Counted from the first letter of the stretch, positions 13,501 through 24,584 are shown. The stretch is 64,000 nucleotides of DNA from Artocarpus heterophyllus (GCA_025403435.1 CM046350.1:19131274-19195273), one strand, 5' to 3'. Notes: generated by a model not told the origin, from the letters alone. Made by a program: numbers and translations.

Positions 13501-15723
13501 AGGCATGGTGCCAACTCAGCAGTTCTGTATCAAGACTGAGTTATCAGTGCTAGCTAAGCTGAGCTCTAGGAACTGTGATAGAATCAAAACAGATTCTGTT
13601 GTGACTAACTTGTAGTCATTCTTTAGAATCAGTTATGAGAGTTACCAAAACAGTTGTAATTATCAATGCAGTATAAATAAGAAGTTACACACTCTCAGAG
13701 GTTAGATCTGAGAGTTCACGTTTTTCTCATTACTTGTTTCCTTCTTGTAAGTCTAGATTTTCTTGCGTTTTCTTGAGTTTTCTTCCCAGCCAAACGCTTC
13801 TTTCTGGCAGCACTTTCAACTTCTATGAATTCCTAGAAAGAAATCCAAGTTTTAGTGAAAGCCATAGAACTTTTCAAATGATGTCAATCATGAGCCATGA
13901 AGTCCTACGCTTTTAGGTGTTTATGAGACTTGCCTCCTTAACGAGAGTGATCTACAAACCCCATACCGTTAGGTATCCATGGGATTTGCAGCTGTAGAGA
14001 GAATAGCTTCCACGAGTTCTTCTATTTGTGAGAAACATTTCTGCACAATGCAAATAAAACAGTGAGAAAGAATAATAATAGTAAGGTGAAAGAAATGATT
14101 CCCTTGTCTTCAAGTACCCAATTATAAATTCTTCTTTTATTTTCTTTTCTTTTGCTCACATATCTTTGTCTCTCACGCTGGAATGGCTTTTTGTTTGCTG
14201 CAATATCTTTTCTTGCTCTCTGATTCCACCCTTCTCTTTAGCAAATGTCGATTTGTAGACAAATCTGAGAAGCCCCTTCGCTAAGTCCACTTACGGACAC
14301 TTTAAGCATTAGTGGGAGAGTACATGTTGTGTGGATGGATATTCAAAAAACAATCCACGTCTTCTTCCTTTTTTTTTTCTTTTTCTTTTGCATGCTTCAT
14401 TTTATTATTTCATTACCTTTTTTTTCCTAATCACTCGGCATTTATTAGGCTGAAATTTCTGTTTGCTAAATTTTTTAGGGGTCCAGCAGCGACTATATAT
14501 GAGAAATTACAAAAAAATGTCACATTTTTCAAACTATTTGTATAAAACGTTAGGTATGATTTAGGATATTAGTATCAACTATTAAATTAGATGTTCAAAT
14601 TAAATAATTTGGTAGACCAAAATACTCTCAATTAATCTAGGGTTTTTGTTCCCCATTTCACTCTTTCCTCTCTCCTTTCTGCCTCATTTCTCTGTCTACA
14701 CTCCCTTTCTTTCCTCCCATCATCTTCATGCCTCTTTCTCTATGCCCTCTCTCTCTCTCCTCCCGTCATCTTACTCTCCATCGTCGTGGTCGTGTTCTTG
14801 TCCCTTCCAACACAAGCAATGCTCTCCCTCTAATAGTCGCGCTATCACCGGCTCTTTCGTAGGCAAAGTTCTCCCAACGACTGACGCCGTAATGATCTTG
14901 TTGGCCTGAGCAACGATGAGATTGCGACATCTTAGCGTTAAATCGTTGAATCAACGAGATCGTCTTTTCACCTAGAAAGTCTGAGTTGCGAAGGTCTAGT
15001 GCTCAAAGCAACATTGCACTGGAGCCGGAGTGGAGAGGTCATGCCAGAGCGTGGAGAGAGAGATGAAGAAAAAAGGAAAGATCGTGTGAAGTATGGGCAT
15101 TTTTAACATTTTGTTTGTGCAGAATGATGATCCTGATATTTACTAATTTTTTTTTTTACTTGTTATTTATTTTAATTGGTATTTTGAAATATGACTATTT
15201 CACTTATTCTCCCTATATATCACGTTTGCTGTCTTTATTACGATGAATATTAATAATGCTAAAAAGACTCCTTGTATTTTTTTTAGTAGACAAATAACCC
15301 CTAGAATTATATCTACGGTATTCTTATTAGAGCAATACTATATAGTCGGATCGGGTTAGGACTCCCTCAATTTAATGAGGCCGATGAGTCCTACTTCATC
15401 CGGTTATACGTCATTATTCTTCTTATTATGTGCCTAATTAGTAGTGAATTTATTTGCAGATTATTACAAATGGAATATACCGTAGCATTGAGCACCGAGC
15501 AACAGTCAACATAGGAAAGGAAAGGCTCTCATTGGCCACATTTTATAACCCCAAAATAGATGCAGAAGTGGGTCCAGCACCAAGCCTTATAACTCCTCAA
15601 AATCCACCATTGTTTAGAAGGATTGGGGTTGCAGATTACTTCAAGGGATATTTTTCACGAGAACTCAACAGCAAATCATACGTCGATGTGATGAGGATCC
15701 ACAATGACGAAAACAAGCCTTGA
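7078..15723 (+). CDS. SRG1: SRG1-like 2-oxoglutarate/Fe(II)-dependent dioxygenase (4 exons)
   Basis: Joining exons 7078-7338, 7706-7953, 9142-9466 and 15460-15723 gives an uninterrupted 365-residue protein with GT-AG junctions, the usual length for this family. An N-terminal DIOX_N region (about residues 50-170) includes EWGFFQ, the split FF(Q/L)NHG site and [17 protein letters not shown]. The catalytic jelly-roll follows, with [20 protein letters not shown]. The Fe(II) triad is H233, D235 and H290 (SIEHRATV), and R300-L-S302 is the RxS motif that binds 2-oxoglutarate. Members hydroxylate, desaturate or demethylate small molecules in the cytosol. SRG1-like and O-demethylase-like enzymes are closest by eye, but the substrate cannot be read from sequence. 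It is a tandem paralogue of the gene ending at position 70. Introns 2 and 3 (5993 bp) are swollen with transposon remnants. The ORF is intact and probably functional. Confidence 0.93.
8133..8525. mobile_element. MITE in intron 2 of the dioxygenase
   Basis: The ends are imperfect inverted repeats: GTTAATCTCACAAATGATAC on the left against GTTACTCTCGTAAATGATCC reading in from the right. Internal blocks such as TTTGTTTTAGTTTTG and CAAAACTAAAACAAAGTAAT are also mutually inverted. A larger member with similar ends occurs at 41733-42611. There is no coding capacity. The superfamily is uncertain and no clear target duplication was found. Confidence 0.6.
9690..12840 (-). mobile_element. Degenerate DNA-transposon remnant filling intron 3 (En/Spm-like?)
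   Basis: About 3 kb of the 6-kb third intron reads on the minus strand as fragments of a broken, transposon-like coding region. Examples are [15 protein letters not shown] near 9860 and [15 protein letters not shown] near 9740. At about 10460 another frame gives [10 protein letters not shown], resembling a segment seen in plant En/Spm-type transposase genes. Frames change repeatedly, so nothing is translatable. The right part (12360-12720) is purine-rich and leader-like. Its right edge around 12840 (TTTTTTTTAGTCCC) is a guess. Superfamily assignment is weak, but non-host origin is likely given the intron sizes of family members. Confidence 0.35.
13470..14045 (+). mobile_element. Possible solo LTR (Copia-like) in intron 3
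   Basis: The stretch starts TGTTGAAGACAAAGACTG and ends near TTTCTGCA. A promoter-like GTATAAATAAG at 13671-13681 is followed by a pyrimidine-rich leader. TG...CA ends with an internal TATA box are typical of an LTR. I could not identify a convincing target-site duplication, so the borders are approximate and the call tentative. Confidence 0.35.
14498..14542 (+). repeat. Left copy of a Mutator-like terminal inverted repeat
   Basis: TATGAGAAATTAC, then AAAAAAATGTCACATTTTT and CAAACTATTTGTA, matches the reverse complement of 16804-16846 with only scattered mismatches and a few gaps. The two copies face each other across exon 4 of the dioxygenase. The motif GAAATTAYAAGAAATGNCAC recurs at the ends of the 31.2-34.7 kb element. 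Confidence 0.5.
14543..15459. other. Rest of intron 3: pyrimidine-rich block, no gene
   Basis: It contains a long CT-rich stretch (14640-14810) followed by moderately GC-rich sequence and a purine-rich end near 15060, a composition often seen inside non-autonomous Mutator-like elements. The ORF at 14646-14909 is low-complexity Ser/Pro/Leu and has no recognisable domain. Confidence 0.4.
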
Positions 15724-15808
15724 TTAATTGCCAATTACATACAAAAGATTTGCGTACTTCGGTGTGGTGGTCAACACTGATTTGTCATCCGTAATATGTT
15801 ATTTTATA

Positions 15809-15814
15809 AATAAA
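15809..15814 (+). promoter_or_regulatory. Polyadenylation signal of the dioxygenase
   Basis: AATAAA lies 86 bases after the stop at 15723, in a flank shared with the upstream paralogue (161-166). Confidence 0.5.
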
Positions 15815-16803
15815 AGCACCATGTGCTACTTGTTTATTCTGAATAAATATCTAGTTGGACCAATTCAATCAAGTGATAATTAAATTACTTCGACACGGAC
15901 TATGAGGGCTAAGAAATACATAGTGAGCGCTAGCATTGTTAGTTCTCTCTTGATGGTGATAAAATTAGGCATGTATGCAATTTCGTCGATACAAATTTAA
16001 GCACTATCGACTAATAGAATCGCCGATTTGGTTTTGCAAGAATGAGAACCATATGACTTAATTGTCATAGAATAACCAATCAATAACCATCGGTAGTGAT
16101 TAGGTCCGTTATGATTTTAACAGTTGGTACAAGGCCTCTTAGAAGAAGATGAGTAAAAAATTATAAAAATAAACAAAATTAAAATCATAGCTTGAGCCAC
16201 ATAGTTCAACAATTAATCAATCACACGATACATGTTACAACAACCGTTTACTCATTATTACATATTCAACAATAGATTGAAAAATTTTGAAAAACTTCTC
16301 GACGAAAACTTGTCAGCGACGACATAGGCACTTCGCAAAATAAAGGCGATGCAAGGGCAACGCGAGAATGAGTACAAGGCAAGGACTGAGGCGACACCAA
16401 CAAGAACAACTTGTTGAGTGAGGGATGCGGAGTGACAATGAGACTTGAGAGAAAAAAGAGAGATCAAGAGAGAGAGAAAAGAAACATATGTTAGAGAATA
16501 AAAGGGAGGGGCCTGAGGATGTTATCAGATCAGTATAGGTTTTTAGAAGATCAGCATAGGTTTTTAGAAGAACGAGGGAAATATCATATTTTTAAAACTT
16601 TTTCAAAGTCAATATCAGGTTTTAAAAATGTTTATAGTAAATGTCAGACTTGGAATATAAATGACTTATTTATTATGTAAATGAGAAATATTTACATTCT
16701 AAACCAAGGATAAATACACTATTTGTATAAACAAAGGAGAAAATGGTTTATTTGTACCATAAATTTGACATTCACTAAAATATTTTCAAAAGCTGCTATT
16801 TAC

Positions 16804-16846
16804 TACAATTAGTTTTAAAAAAGTGGCATTTCTTATAATTTTCATA
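16804..16846 (-). repeat. Right copy of the Mutator-like terminal inverted repeat
   Basis: Read on the minus strand it gives TATGAAAATTATAAGAAATG, then CCACTTTTTTAAAACTAATTG, the partner of 14498-14542. The nine bases TTTTTTAGG follow at 16849-16857 and also occur at 14471-14479, outside the left copy. Nine bases is the usual target duplication of Mutator-like elements. Because the word is T-rich and the left spacing (18 bases) is not matched on the right (2 bases), this may be chance. Confidence 0.45.
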
Positions 16847-16857
16847 GATTTTTTAGG

Positions 16858-18515
16858 AGTGACCAAAGGTGAAAGCCCAATCCTTTAATTTAAGAAGAAA
16901 TTACAATGCATGACAGAATTATTATTATAAAATTGTAATTTAACACAATATTTAAAAAATTTTCAAATATCATTGTTTACATAGTAATTATTTTAATCAT
17001 ATAATATTTTATATTTATATAATTACATAGAAATTATTCTAATAATATTATTTTGGGACATAATTCAATAAACATAATTAGGTCATTGTCTCATTAACCC
17101 TTATATAGTCTTGAAGAGCACAAAGGTCAAAATGGTTGACCCCTCCCAATCCGAATAAAACTTTACTTTCTAGAATTCTTTTTTTTTTTTCTGTTTTAAT
17201 TTTCACATAGCAACAGTTCGGTTCAGGTTGAACTAAACAACGATATACAAAAACCTAAATCGATTTCATTTCCAAATTGAAGACTTCCTTTATAACAGTT
17301 CGATGATTTTTCGATCGGTTTCTCTTAGTTTTTGTTGGATGAGATCGATTTCGATTGCGGATAAACACCCTTAGATAAAATCATTTTAAACCTTCTATAT
17401 ATACTAGTTGAAAGTGCAGCCCACATGCAGGCTTCAATTTGATACCGTTCTTATAAAAGGATATAATACACACACATACACGTATATATGAATCTAACTT
17501 CTTTTTGAAAGTTTTTTTTCCTTATTTAGTATTCTTTTAAACCTTTAATTTAGTAAAAAACAAATGAGTAGGGAACATTTAAAAGAAAAAAAAAACATTT
17601 TAGAGTGGCAGATTATACAATAAACAATCTCCAATGTACATATTAAAATATACTAATTCAGGGGATTTCAAGGAAAAAATGTTTAGGCAGGCACATATTT
17701 GAGGAAAAAAAGAAAAAAAAATATTTAAACAATGACACATTTAAAAAAAATATTTCAGGAAGGAGATAATTTATTTCAAATATATTCTCACAAATAATTT
17801 TCATGCGATTTTTAAGAATATTATTTTGCTATTATGACCTTCCTAAATATATTTTTTTTACTATTTATCCTAATAAAATAATTTTACAAAGTATAATTAT
17901 AATTAAACAAATTTTTCTTTCTCATATGTAAACTTAATTATTTTTTTATTTCATTTCAATTGATTGATCCAAATTTCTTTTCTTACATATTCTGTTCTTA
18001 TTTCATTTACAACTTTACTTTTTTTAAAATATGCTTCTATTTAAAAATCTTTTTTCATTCGCGCCTGCACCTTCCAATTGGTTTCTGTTTGATTTGTCAT
18101 CCTTAATTTTTTTTTTTTTTCCTTTACACTATATAACATTAAATCAAAACAAGTATTTTGTTTCAAACATGCATTTCTTCTATAGCCACTATTTCTTTTT
18201 AAAACTTTATATTTTTAAATGTATCTCGTTAAAATAATATTGTCTCCAATATTAATATACATAACTTTCTCATATGTACCTTAAATCATTGTTTTTGCAC
18301 TTTTCTGAAATATTTGTTTTTTCAAATGTGATCCGATAAATATTTGTGTTAAATGTTTTTCTTGTAATCTTTTTGAATAGTATTTTTCTTAAATGAATTC
18401 CTAAGTAATTTTCTCTCTAAACTGCCTCCACTAAAACTTTATTTTCAAGTTCTCACATTGCAAACAAACAACACCAAGACATAAAAGAATGGCCAAACAA
18501 AACAATCAACTTTTT
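16858..18515. other. AT-rich intergenic DNA, no gene seen
   Basis: Homopolymer-rich sequence between the dioxygenase and the next transposon. The short ORF at 18031-18237 is hydrophobic low complexity. No gene is supported. Confidence 0.6.
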
Positions 18516-18905
18516 CACTACTACAATATAGTAAATAGCATGCATTTTAAAGATGGCGTTTGAAAAAAAAAAAAAACAAATGCCATCTTTGGTGATTTGG
18601 GGATGGCAGGAATTTTGTTGCTGATATTGCATGGTGGTTGGAAAAATGACCACGGTGTAAAGATGAATAAATTTAGTAGGATTAAATTTAGTAGGGGTTG
18701 GCGCCAAAAAAAAAAAAGGTTTAATGACACTTTCTAATCGACTGCCATCTAAAATGGGGCTTGGCGCCAAAAAAATAGGTTTAATAGCACTTTTTAATCA
18801 ACTACCATCTAAAGTCATAATCCAGTCCTCATAAAATGCACGAAACCTAATACGAAAAACTTTAAATGTGGTTCCTAATTGACCGCCATATAAAGCCACC
18901 ACAAA
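18516..18905. mobile_element. Small CACTA-like non-autonomous element
   Basis: It starts CACTACTACAATATAG, a CACTA-type terminus. Next comes an inverted repeat, AAAGATGGCGTTTG against CAAATGCCATCTTT, around an A tract (18549-18589). A tandem unit of about 65-70 bases with GGCGCCAAAAAA, GGTTTAAT and CTGCCATCTAAA then occurs twice, and more weakly a third time (18700-18900). No right terminus was found. The repeated ATGGC words probably represent subterminal transposase sites. Confidence 0.5.
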
Positions 18906-19110
18906 ATTAATTATATATTTGATTATTATTTTAGTTTGAGTTTGATTAGGACTTTTAGTTTAAGCTGATTTGGATTATAATTTCCATCCTAATGTGTGTC
19001 TATATATATGACTACTCACTTTTAAGAATTATTATGATTAAAAATTTGGAGCTATCTTAGAATTTATTTTATCAGTGTAATTTTTTTCCCCTAACCCATA
19101 AATGTCTTAT

Positions 19111-19376
19111 TGTTTATTGACTCTTATTTTATTTTATTTATGTAGATAACATGAAAGGCGCAAGTTGTGCGTTATATATATCAAAGTCTACCTATTGCAA
19201 GTCTTAGGCAATTTTTCAATTGAAAAAAGAGCTTGGTAACTTATTGTTTATTGATTCTTATTTTATTATTATTTTTGTAGATAACTGCATGAAAGCAAGC
19301 TGTGCTCTACTGTATACTTCAAGTCTACATATTGTAAGTCTTAAGCAATTTTTTCATTAAAAAAAGTATTCGGTAA
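19111..19376 (+). repeat. 133-bp direct duplication upstream of the ABCB fragment
   Basis: Copies at 19111-19243 and 19244-19376 share TGTTTATTGA at the start, a TGTAGATAAC word, AGTCTACATATTGYAAGTCTT-type sequence and a trailing A-rich stretch, with moderate divergence. No function is seen. It sits where earlier exons of the transporter would be expected, and I see no coding sequence of it here. Confidence 0.6.
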
Positions 19377-20450
19377 TGGTTGAACAATCTTAATATAATT
19401 GCATTTTTTACTTGTAAAATAACTTGATGCACTTTTAACATATGAGGCTTATTATTGTTATTGTAAGAGAATATTACTTCAGCAGCTTCAATGTTTAAAA
19501 TTCTTGATGCAAAGCCTATGATCGATTCAAGCAGTGACGAGGGGGTAACGCTAGCAACTGTAACCCGAAGATATTGAGCTTGAACATGTCACCTTCAGGT
19601 ATCCCACAAGGCTTAATGTTGAAATCTTCAGAGACCTATCTACAACCATCCCATCTGGAAAAGTATTTTAATACCACTCTTTCTACGTTATCTCTATACT
19701 TTGAGTTATTATCTCATCTGTTCAAAATCTCGTTTGCAGACTATCGCTTTAGTTGGAGAGAATGGTAGTGGAAAATCAACAGTAATAAGCCTATTAGAGA
19801 GATTCTACGATCCTCTCTCTGGTCGCGTGACATTAGATGGAGTTGAAATCACTAAGTTCAAACTAAGTTGGTTGAGGCAACAAATGTAGTGATGAAGAAT
19901 GGGCCGGCCCGTTCTCCTTATGCCCACGCGGGTTGTGGGCCGGGCCAGCCCATATTAAAATTACCTTGGCCCGGCCCGGCCCACGGGCCAATTTTACATG
20001 GGCCGTGTCGTGGGTCCAGTCAGGTCATGCCGTGGGCCTCAAATGGGCTGGCCCATCTTGGCCCATTATGGGTTTAAATGGGCCAACCCATCTAAGTATG
20101 TAATTTTTTATTTTTTATTTTTATTTTATATTTTTGAATTTTTTAAACAAGTTAAAAAATATAAAAGTTTGAATAGTCAAGAGATATAAAAAGGGATATT
20201 TTATTTACGATTGCCTCATTAAAAACCTTTCCAAGGAAAACCCAGTGGGACAAAACCTTGGTAAGGAAAAAAGAATACAATCGGGACAATTATACATAAG
20301 ATGTTTACAAAATTACTAAAAAAAAAACGTAAAAAATATTGTTCATAATTACAGCGTATTACTCCCAGTGGGAGTATCAGAAATATCCAAATTTTCAATG
20401 TCATCAACCCAATCATCTTGAACTTTTTGGCTTCTTCTGCGAACATCCAC

Positions 20451-22447
20451 CTAATCTTTGATGCACGTTACTACTTCCAGAATATCGTCACTTATACGTG
20501 CACGCCGTTCATCAAGTACTCTACCACTACAACTAAATACTTGTTCACTTGCAACTGTGGACACTAGTGTGATTAGTATATCATGAGCCATTTTAGAGAG
20601 CACAGGAAAAGTTCTTGACTGTGATCTCCAAAATGACAAAAGATCAAACCTATTGAAATCATGATCATCACCTTACTCATTGAAAATGAATGCCGCAAAA
20701 TCTGTTTCCAGATAGTTTCCAATTCACTACGTGTTGAAGATGTGAATGATGCACCGAAACCAAATCCGGTGTAGCTAATCATACTTGCCCATGAAGAACC
20801 ATGTGATACAGATGTAGTATTTGCTAAAGGTGCAGGGGATACCGTTTGGCCTCCTTTATATTTTTCATTATATGCAGTAAATATGTTGTTAACTTTTGCT
20901 TGCATATTTTGAATGGTTATGATGTCAGAATACACCCTTAATTTTTCCCCTATACCCTTAAACAAATATTCAACACCAGCTAATTTAACTCTTGGATCCA
21001 ATACAGTCGCTATGCAATACGAAGGTGGAACATGTTTCTAATATTTTTTGAATTTTTGTTCCATGAACTCAACAGATTCCCTAAACATGTTAAAATCTCT
21101 ATGCATATCGAAGGTTGCAGCAATGTCATGCAATTTATGCAATGCATAAGGAGAGGTGGGATAGTACACACTTGAGAGTTAGAGAGTAGCTTCATAAAAA
21201 ACCTTTAAGATATTGTAGAAGCATGAAGCAATTTGCCAATCAAATTCTTGAAGCGGCTCAGTTGGATTCTTTAAGTTGTAATACACGGTTATGACCTCTT
21301 TATATGGTAGACATGCGTTCAGCATCAAATATGTTGAATTCCACAGGTGTCCTATGTCAGTTGGAAGTTTTCTGAGTTTCATGCTTGTTCTCTTGCAAAT
21401 TTTAGCAAACTCTTCAATTCGAAAGCCAAAACTTGCTATGTAACCTAAGGCCGTTCGAATATTTTCCAAATAACCTTGAAAAAATTTCATGCCATCTTGA
21501 ACACACAAGTTAATAATATGACAAGCACATCTTTGGTGAAAAAGTGTTTCGCCATGTTGTGGTCTCAAAGTTGTTTTGAAAAAGTTAATAGCAGCAGTAT
21601 TAGCAAATGCATTATCAAATGTGATACTCAAAACCTTTTCTTTAATGCCATAAAAATCAAAAAACTTCCATGATGACATCATGAATGGCCTTGGCATCAT
21701 GCGGATAAGGCATTGGTCGAAAAGCAATTAATCTTTTTTGAAAAGACCAATCTTTATCCACAAAATGTGCAGTTACATATATATAACTAGTTTTAGTACG
21801 ACCTTCCCACAAATCAGATGTGCATGCAACAGATGCAGTGAATGAACTAAATTCAGTTACTAATTTTTCCCTTATTGAATGAAAAACTTTCATGGTGTCG
21901 GCTCTTATGATAGTTCTTGAAACACTCCTATATTGTGGATTATAAGCATTTTGAATGTACTCCTCAAAAGTTGGATCATCAGCAAGACTAATTGGTTGTT
22001 GAGCACTAGCCAAATGTCTAGCATGCCATTCTCTAACTCTTTGTTGGTCATATAACCAATTGGTAACACTACCATTACGGCTAAATTGAAGTGTTTGTTG
22101 ACGACAATCAACACCACCTACACCATGCTTAGCTTTGCATTTTTTGCGATGTTTCTCTAAGTGACCAATGCCAGAAGAAAATTGCCTATGTAGTCTTGTT
22201 TGCACACTTTGCAAATTGCGCGTTCTTCTGTTGCACCATTCTCGTTTGTACGTGTTACTAGATCAAAGTAACTCCAAACTGGTGAAGTTCGTTGAACTTT
22301 CTTTTTGCCCTTACGAGTGACTTCGGAGGAGCCATTAACTTGAGATAGTAAGTCAGCTCCAATTTCATCAAGTGGATCATTAACTTGTTCTTCTTCGTTG
22401 ATCACCAAATGTGAAACGTTGGCTCTTCCTTTATGTGATGATGCCAT
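20451..22447 (-). pseudogene. hAT transposase (BED finger and dimerisation domain), multiply frameshifted
   Basis: From the ATG at 22447 the N-terminus carries a BED zinc finger (SPVWSYFDLV, ICKVCKQDY, then GHLEKHRKKC in another frame). A catalytic core follows with ACTSDLWEGRTKTSYIYVTA, LSITFDNAFANTAAINFF and RCACHIINLCVQDG, then WNSTYLMLNACL. It ends in the hAT C-terminal dimerisation motif DILITLVSTVASEQVFSCSG with RVLDERRARI. At least four frame changes are needed to read it through, near 22190, 21700, 21190 and 20620, so no full-length product is made. The order of domains is that of Ac/RICESLEEPER-type transposases. Confidence 0.88.
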
Positions 22448-22860
22448 AACTTCAATAAAAAATAACAATAAATTAACATAACATAAAAATTAAATAAAAT
22501 AATTACACAATAAAATTAACTTATAACAATACAAAATTAATGAACAACAAATGAAATAAATTATATCTTCAAGTTTTTTTTCCTTTTCTGAAGAACTTTG
22601 AGTAAACTAAAAAAAAAAAAGACAATACATAAGATTTTAGAAGTTTGTTGAATGAGTATTTTTATGAATGTTTTACGTTTATTTATAGGAAAAAAGGTTT
22701 ATTTTTTAATTTTTTAAATCTTTTTTATATTTTTCTTCTTTCAAGTCTAATTTGATTAGACAATTCGCTGAAGACTTAATGTCTCAGCTTTGTACATTGT
22801 AGGCCTTCCTTCTGAGCCTTTAGTTAGGTCTACCCCTTTATAATTGCATAAGAGAATCTA

Positions 22861-23720
22861 ATACCATGTTCACTCACGGGTGAATATGGCATGTATCAAT
22901 TATATAATATTTAATTCTTATATTTATTAAATAATATATATATTAAATGTATAGTATTTTGATGTGATAATACATGACCTATAAACTCAGTATCTGATTC
23001 TCAGCTTTGCTTCTTAAAAGCAAAGCATGCCTTATGTAAAAAACCCAAATTACCCTCATGTAAAATAAACTTGTATATAAAATCTTCACCCAGGAGGCTC
23101 CGCCCCCTGCAACCCCCGGGAGGGGGGTTTACCACCCCCTTCCAACCCTCACGTTGACCTTACTGTGAAGGTTAATCCACGTACAACCCTGTGTGGGGGC
23201 AATCTATGTCACAGTAATAATTAAGCTCCACATATACTAACAATGTCTATAAGAAAAAAAATAAAAAGAATGCAAAGAAAAGAAAAAGAGCTTGACAGGC
23301 CTATTGCAATGTGATGTGCATGTGGGCATCTAATGCCATGTTTACTCACGGGTGAATATGGTATGTATATATATTATATATATTTAATTCTTACATGTAT
23401 CAAATAATATATATGTTAAATGTATTGTATTTTGATGTAAGATTACATGATCTACAAATTTAGCATCTGATTCTTAACTTTACTTATCAAAAGCAAAGCA
23501 TGCCTACAAGGAAAAAAATAAAAAGAAATGAAAACAAAAGAAAAAAAAAACTTGTCAGGCCTATTATGATGTGATATGCAGTGGAAAAATCTAATGCCAT
23601 ATTCATTCACGGGTGAATATGGCATGCATATATATTATATAATATTTAATTCTTATATATATTAAATAATATATATATTCAATGTATAGTCTTTTGATGT
23701 GATAATACATGACTTACAAT
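22861..23720. repeat. Three copies of a palindromic AT-rich unit inside the hAT element
   Basis: Copies begin near 22861, 23332 and 23594. Each starts with the near-palindrome ATGCCATRTTYACTCACGGG followed by TGAATATGGYATG. A TATATTATATAA zone, TTAATTCTTAYAT and TTTTGATGTRAKAWTACATGA follow. Additional shared words (AAAAGCAAAGCATGCC, CTTGTCAGGCCTATT) link the copies. Between copies 1 and 2 lies an unusually GC-rich block (23094-23160, GGCTCCGCCCCCTGCAACCC). The function is unknown; the copies may be a nested element amplified in tandem. Confidence 0.6.
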
Positions 23721-24584
23721 GGTCGTTACATGACTTACTGGAGAAGGTCATACTCAGCCATGTTCACCCATGAATGAACATAAAAAAATATATCTAAATA
23801 TATATATATATATTTATATTTATATAAAATTGGGCCACAATGGGTCTTCGGTGGGCTAGTACATTATGGGCCTATATGGGCTTTACATGGACCGGGATGG
23901 GCCGGTCCATTGTGGGCCTAAACCGGCAGGGCTGGCCCATGGGCCGACATATCTTGGCTCAGCCCAACCCAGTAGTATTTAAGGGCCGAGCTGGACCGTG
24001 AACAGACGGCCCGGCCCATCACTGTAGCAGGACGGGCCCGGGTCGACCCACTGGCCCCGGTCTATTGTTGCATCTCTAAACAAATGGGACTGGTGAGTCA
24101 AGAACCAATCCTCTTTAATGAAACGATCTGCACCAACATAGCCCATGGCAAACAAGGAAAGGTCACCAGGGAAGAGATCATAGCAGCCACAAAAGCGGCA
24201 AATGCACACAACTTTATATCCTCGTTACCTAGTGGATATGACACACCTGTTGGTGAGAGAGGAACACAGTTATCTGAGGGACAAAAGCAAAGGATAACCA
24301 TAGCAAGAGCCATTCTAAAAAACCCAAAAATCCTTTTACTTGATGAAGTTACAAGTGCACTAGATGCAGAGTCGGAAAGAGTCGTACAAGATGCACTGGA
24401 CAGGGTTATGGTGGACAGAACAGCCGTTGTTGTTGCTCATCACCTTACCACAATCAAAGGAGCTGACATCATCACTGTGATTAAGAACGGTGTGATTGCT
24501 GAGAAGGGCAGGCATGATGAGCTAATGAAGATCAAAGGCGGCGCCTATGCATCTTTGGTGGCACTTCACATATCTGCAACATGA

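Larger units (their letters stand above)
19887..24078 (-). mobile_element. hAT DNA transposon inserted in the ABCB exon
   Basis: The 8-bp duplication AACAAATG lies at 19879-19886 and 24079-24086. The ends are imperfect inverted repeats: TAGTGATGAAGAATGGGCCG on the left and TAGAGATGCAACAATAGACC reading in from the right, the TAGxGATG form common in plant hAT elements. Both subterminal zones (19900-20095 and 23830-24062) are densely packed with GGGCC/GGCCC words, probable transposase-binding repeats. A broken transposase runs leftward at 22447-20451. The element is 4192 bp and has its own internal repeats at 22861-23720. Removing it restores the transporter reading frame exactly at the insertion point. 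Confidence 0.92.
19483..24584 (+). pseudogene. 5'-truncated ABCB transporter (P-glycoprotein type), second nucleotide-binding domain, split by hAT
   Basis: Exons 19483-19662, 19740-19886 and 24087-24584 encode the C-terminal ATPase domain of an ABCB (multidrug-resistance/auxin-type) transporter. Visible are [25 protein letters not shown], Walker [10 protein letters not shown], the Q-loop [10 protein letters not shown] and the usual C-terminus [11 protein letters not shown]. The other three quarters of a roughly 1250-residue protein is absent. A one-base insertion near 19565 (GTAACCCGAAG where family members suggest GTAACCGGAG) gives a stop soon after. The hAT element 19887-24078 interrupts the codons for RQQM and GLVSQEP, with AACAAATG repeated at both ends. 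Key motifs have also drifted: LSEGQ instead of [15 protein letters not shown] instead of LLDEATSALD, and AHHLTTI instead of AHRLSTI. It is a dead fragment. Confidence 0.9.

Noticed and set aside
14646..14909. 87-codon Ser/Pro-rich ORF in intron 3
   Set aside because: It is low-complexity CT-rich DNA, with no domain, and lies within the intron of an intact gene.
19868..20189. ORFs rich in Gly/Pro at the left end of the hAT element
   Set aside because: They come from GGGCC-rich subterminal repeats of the transposon.
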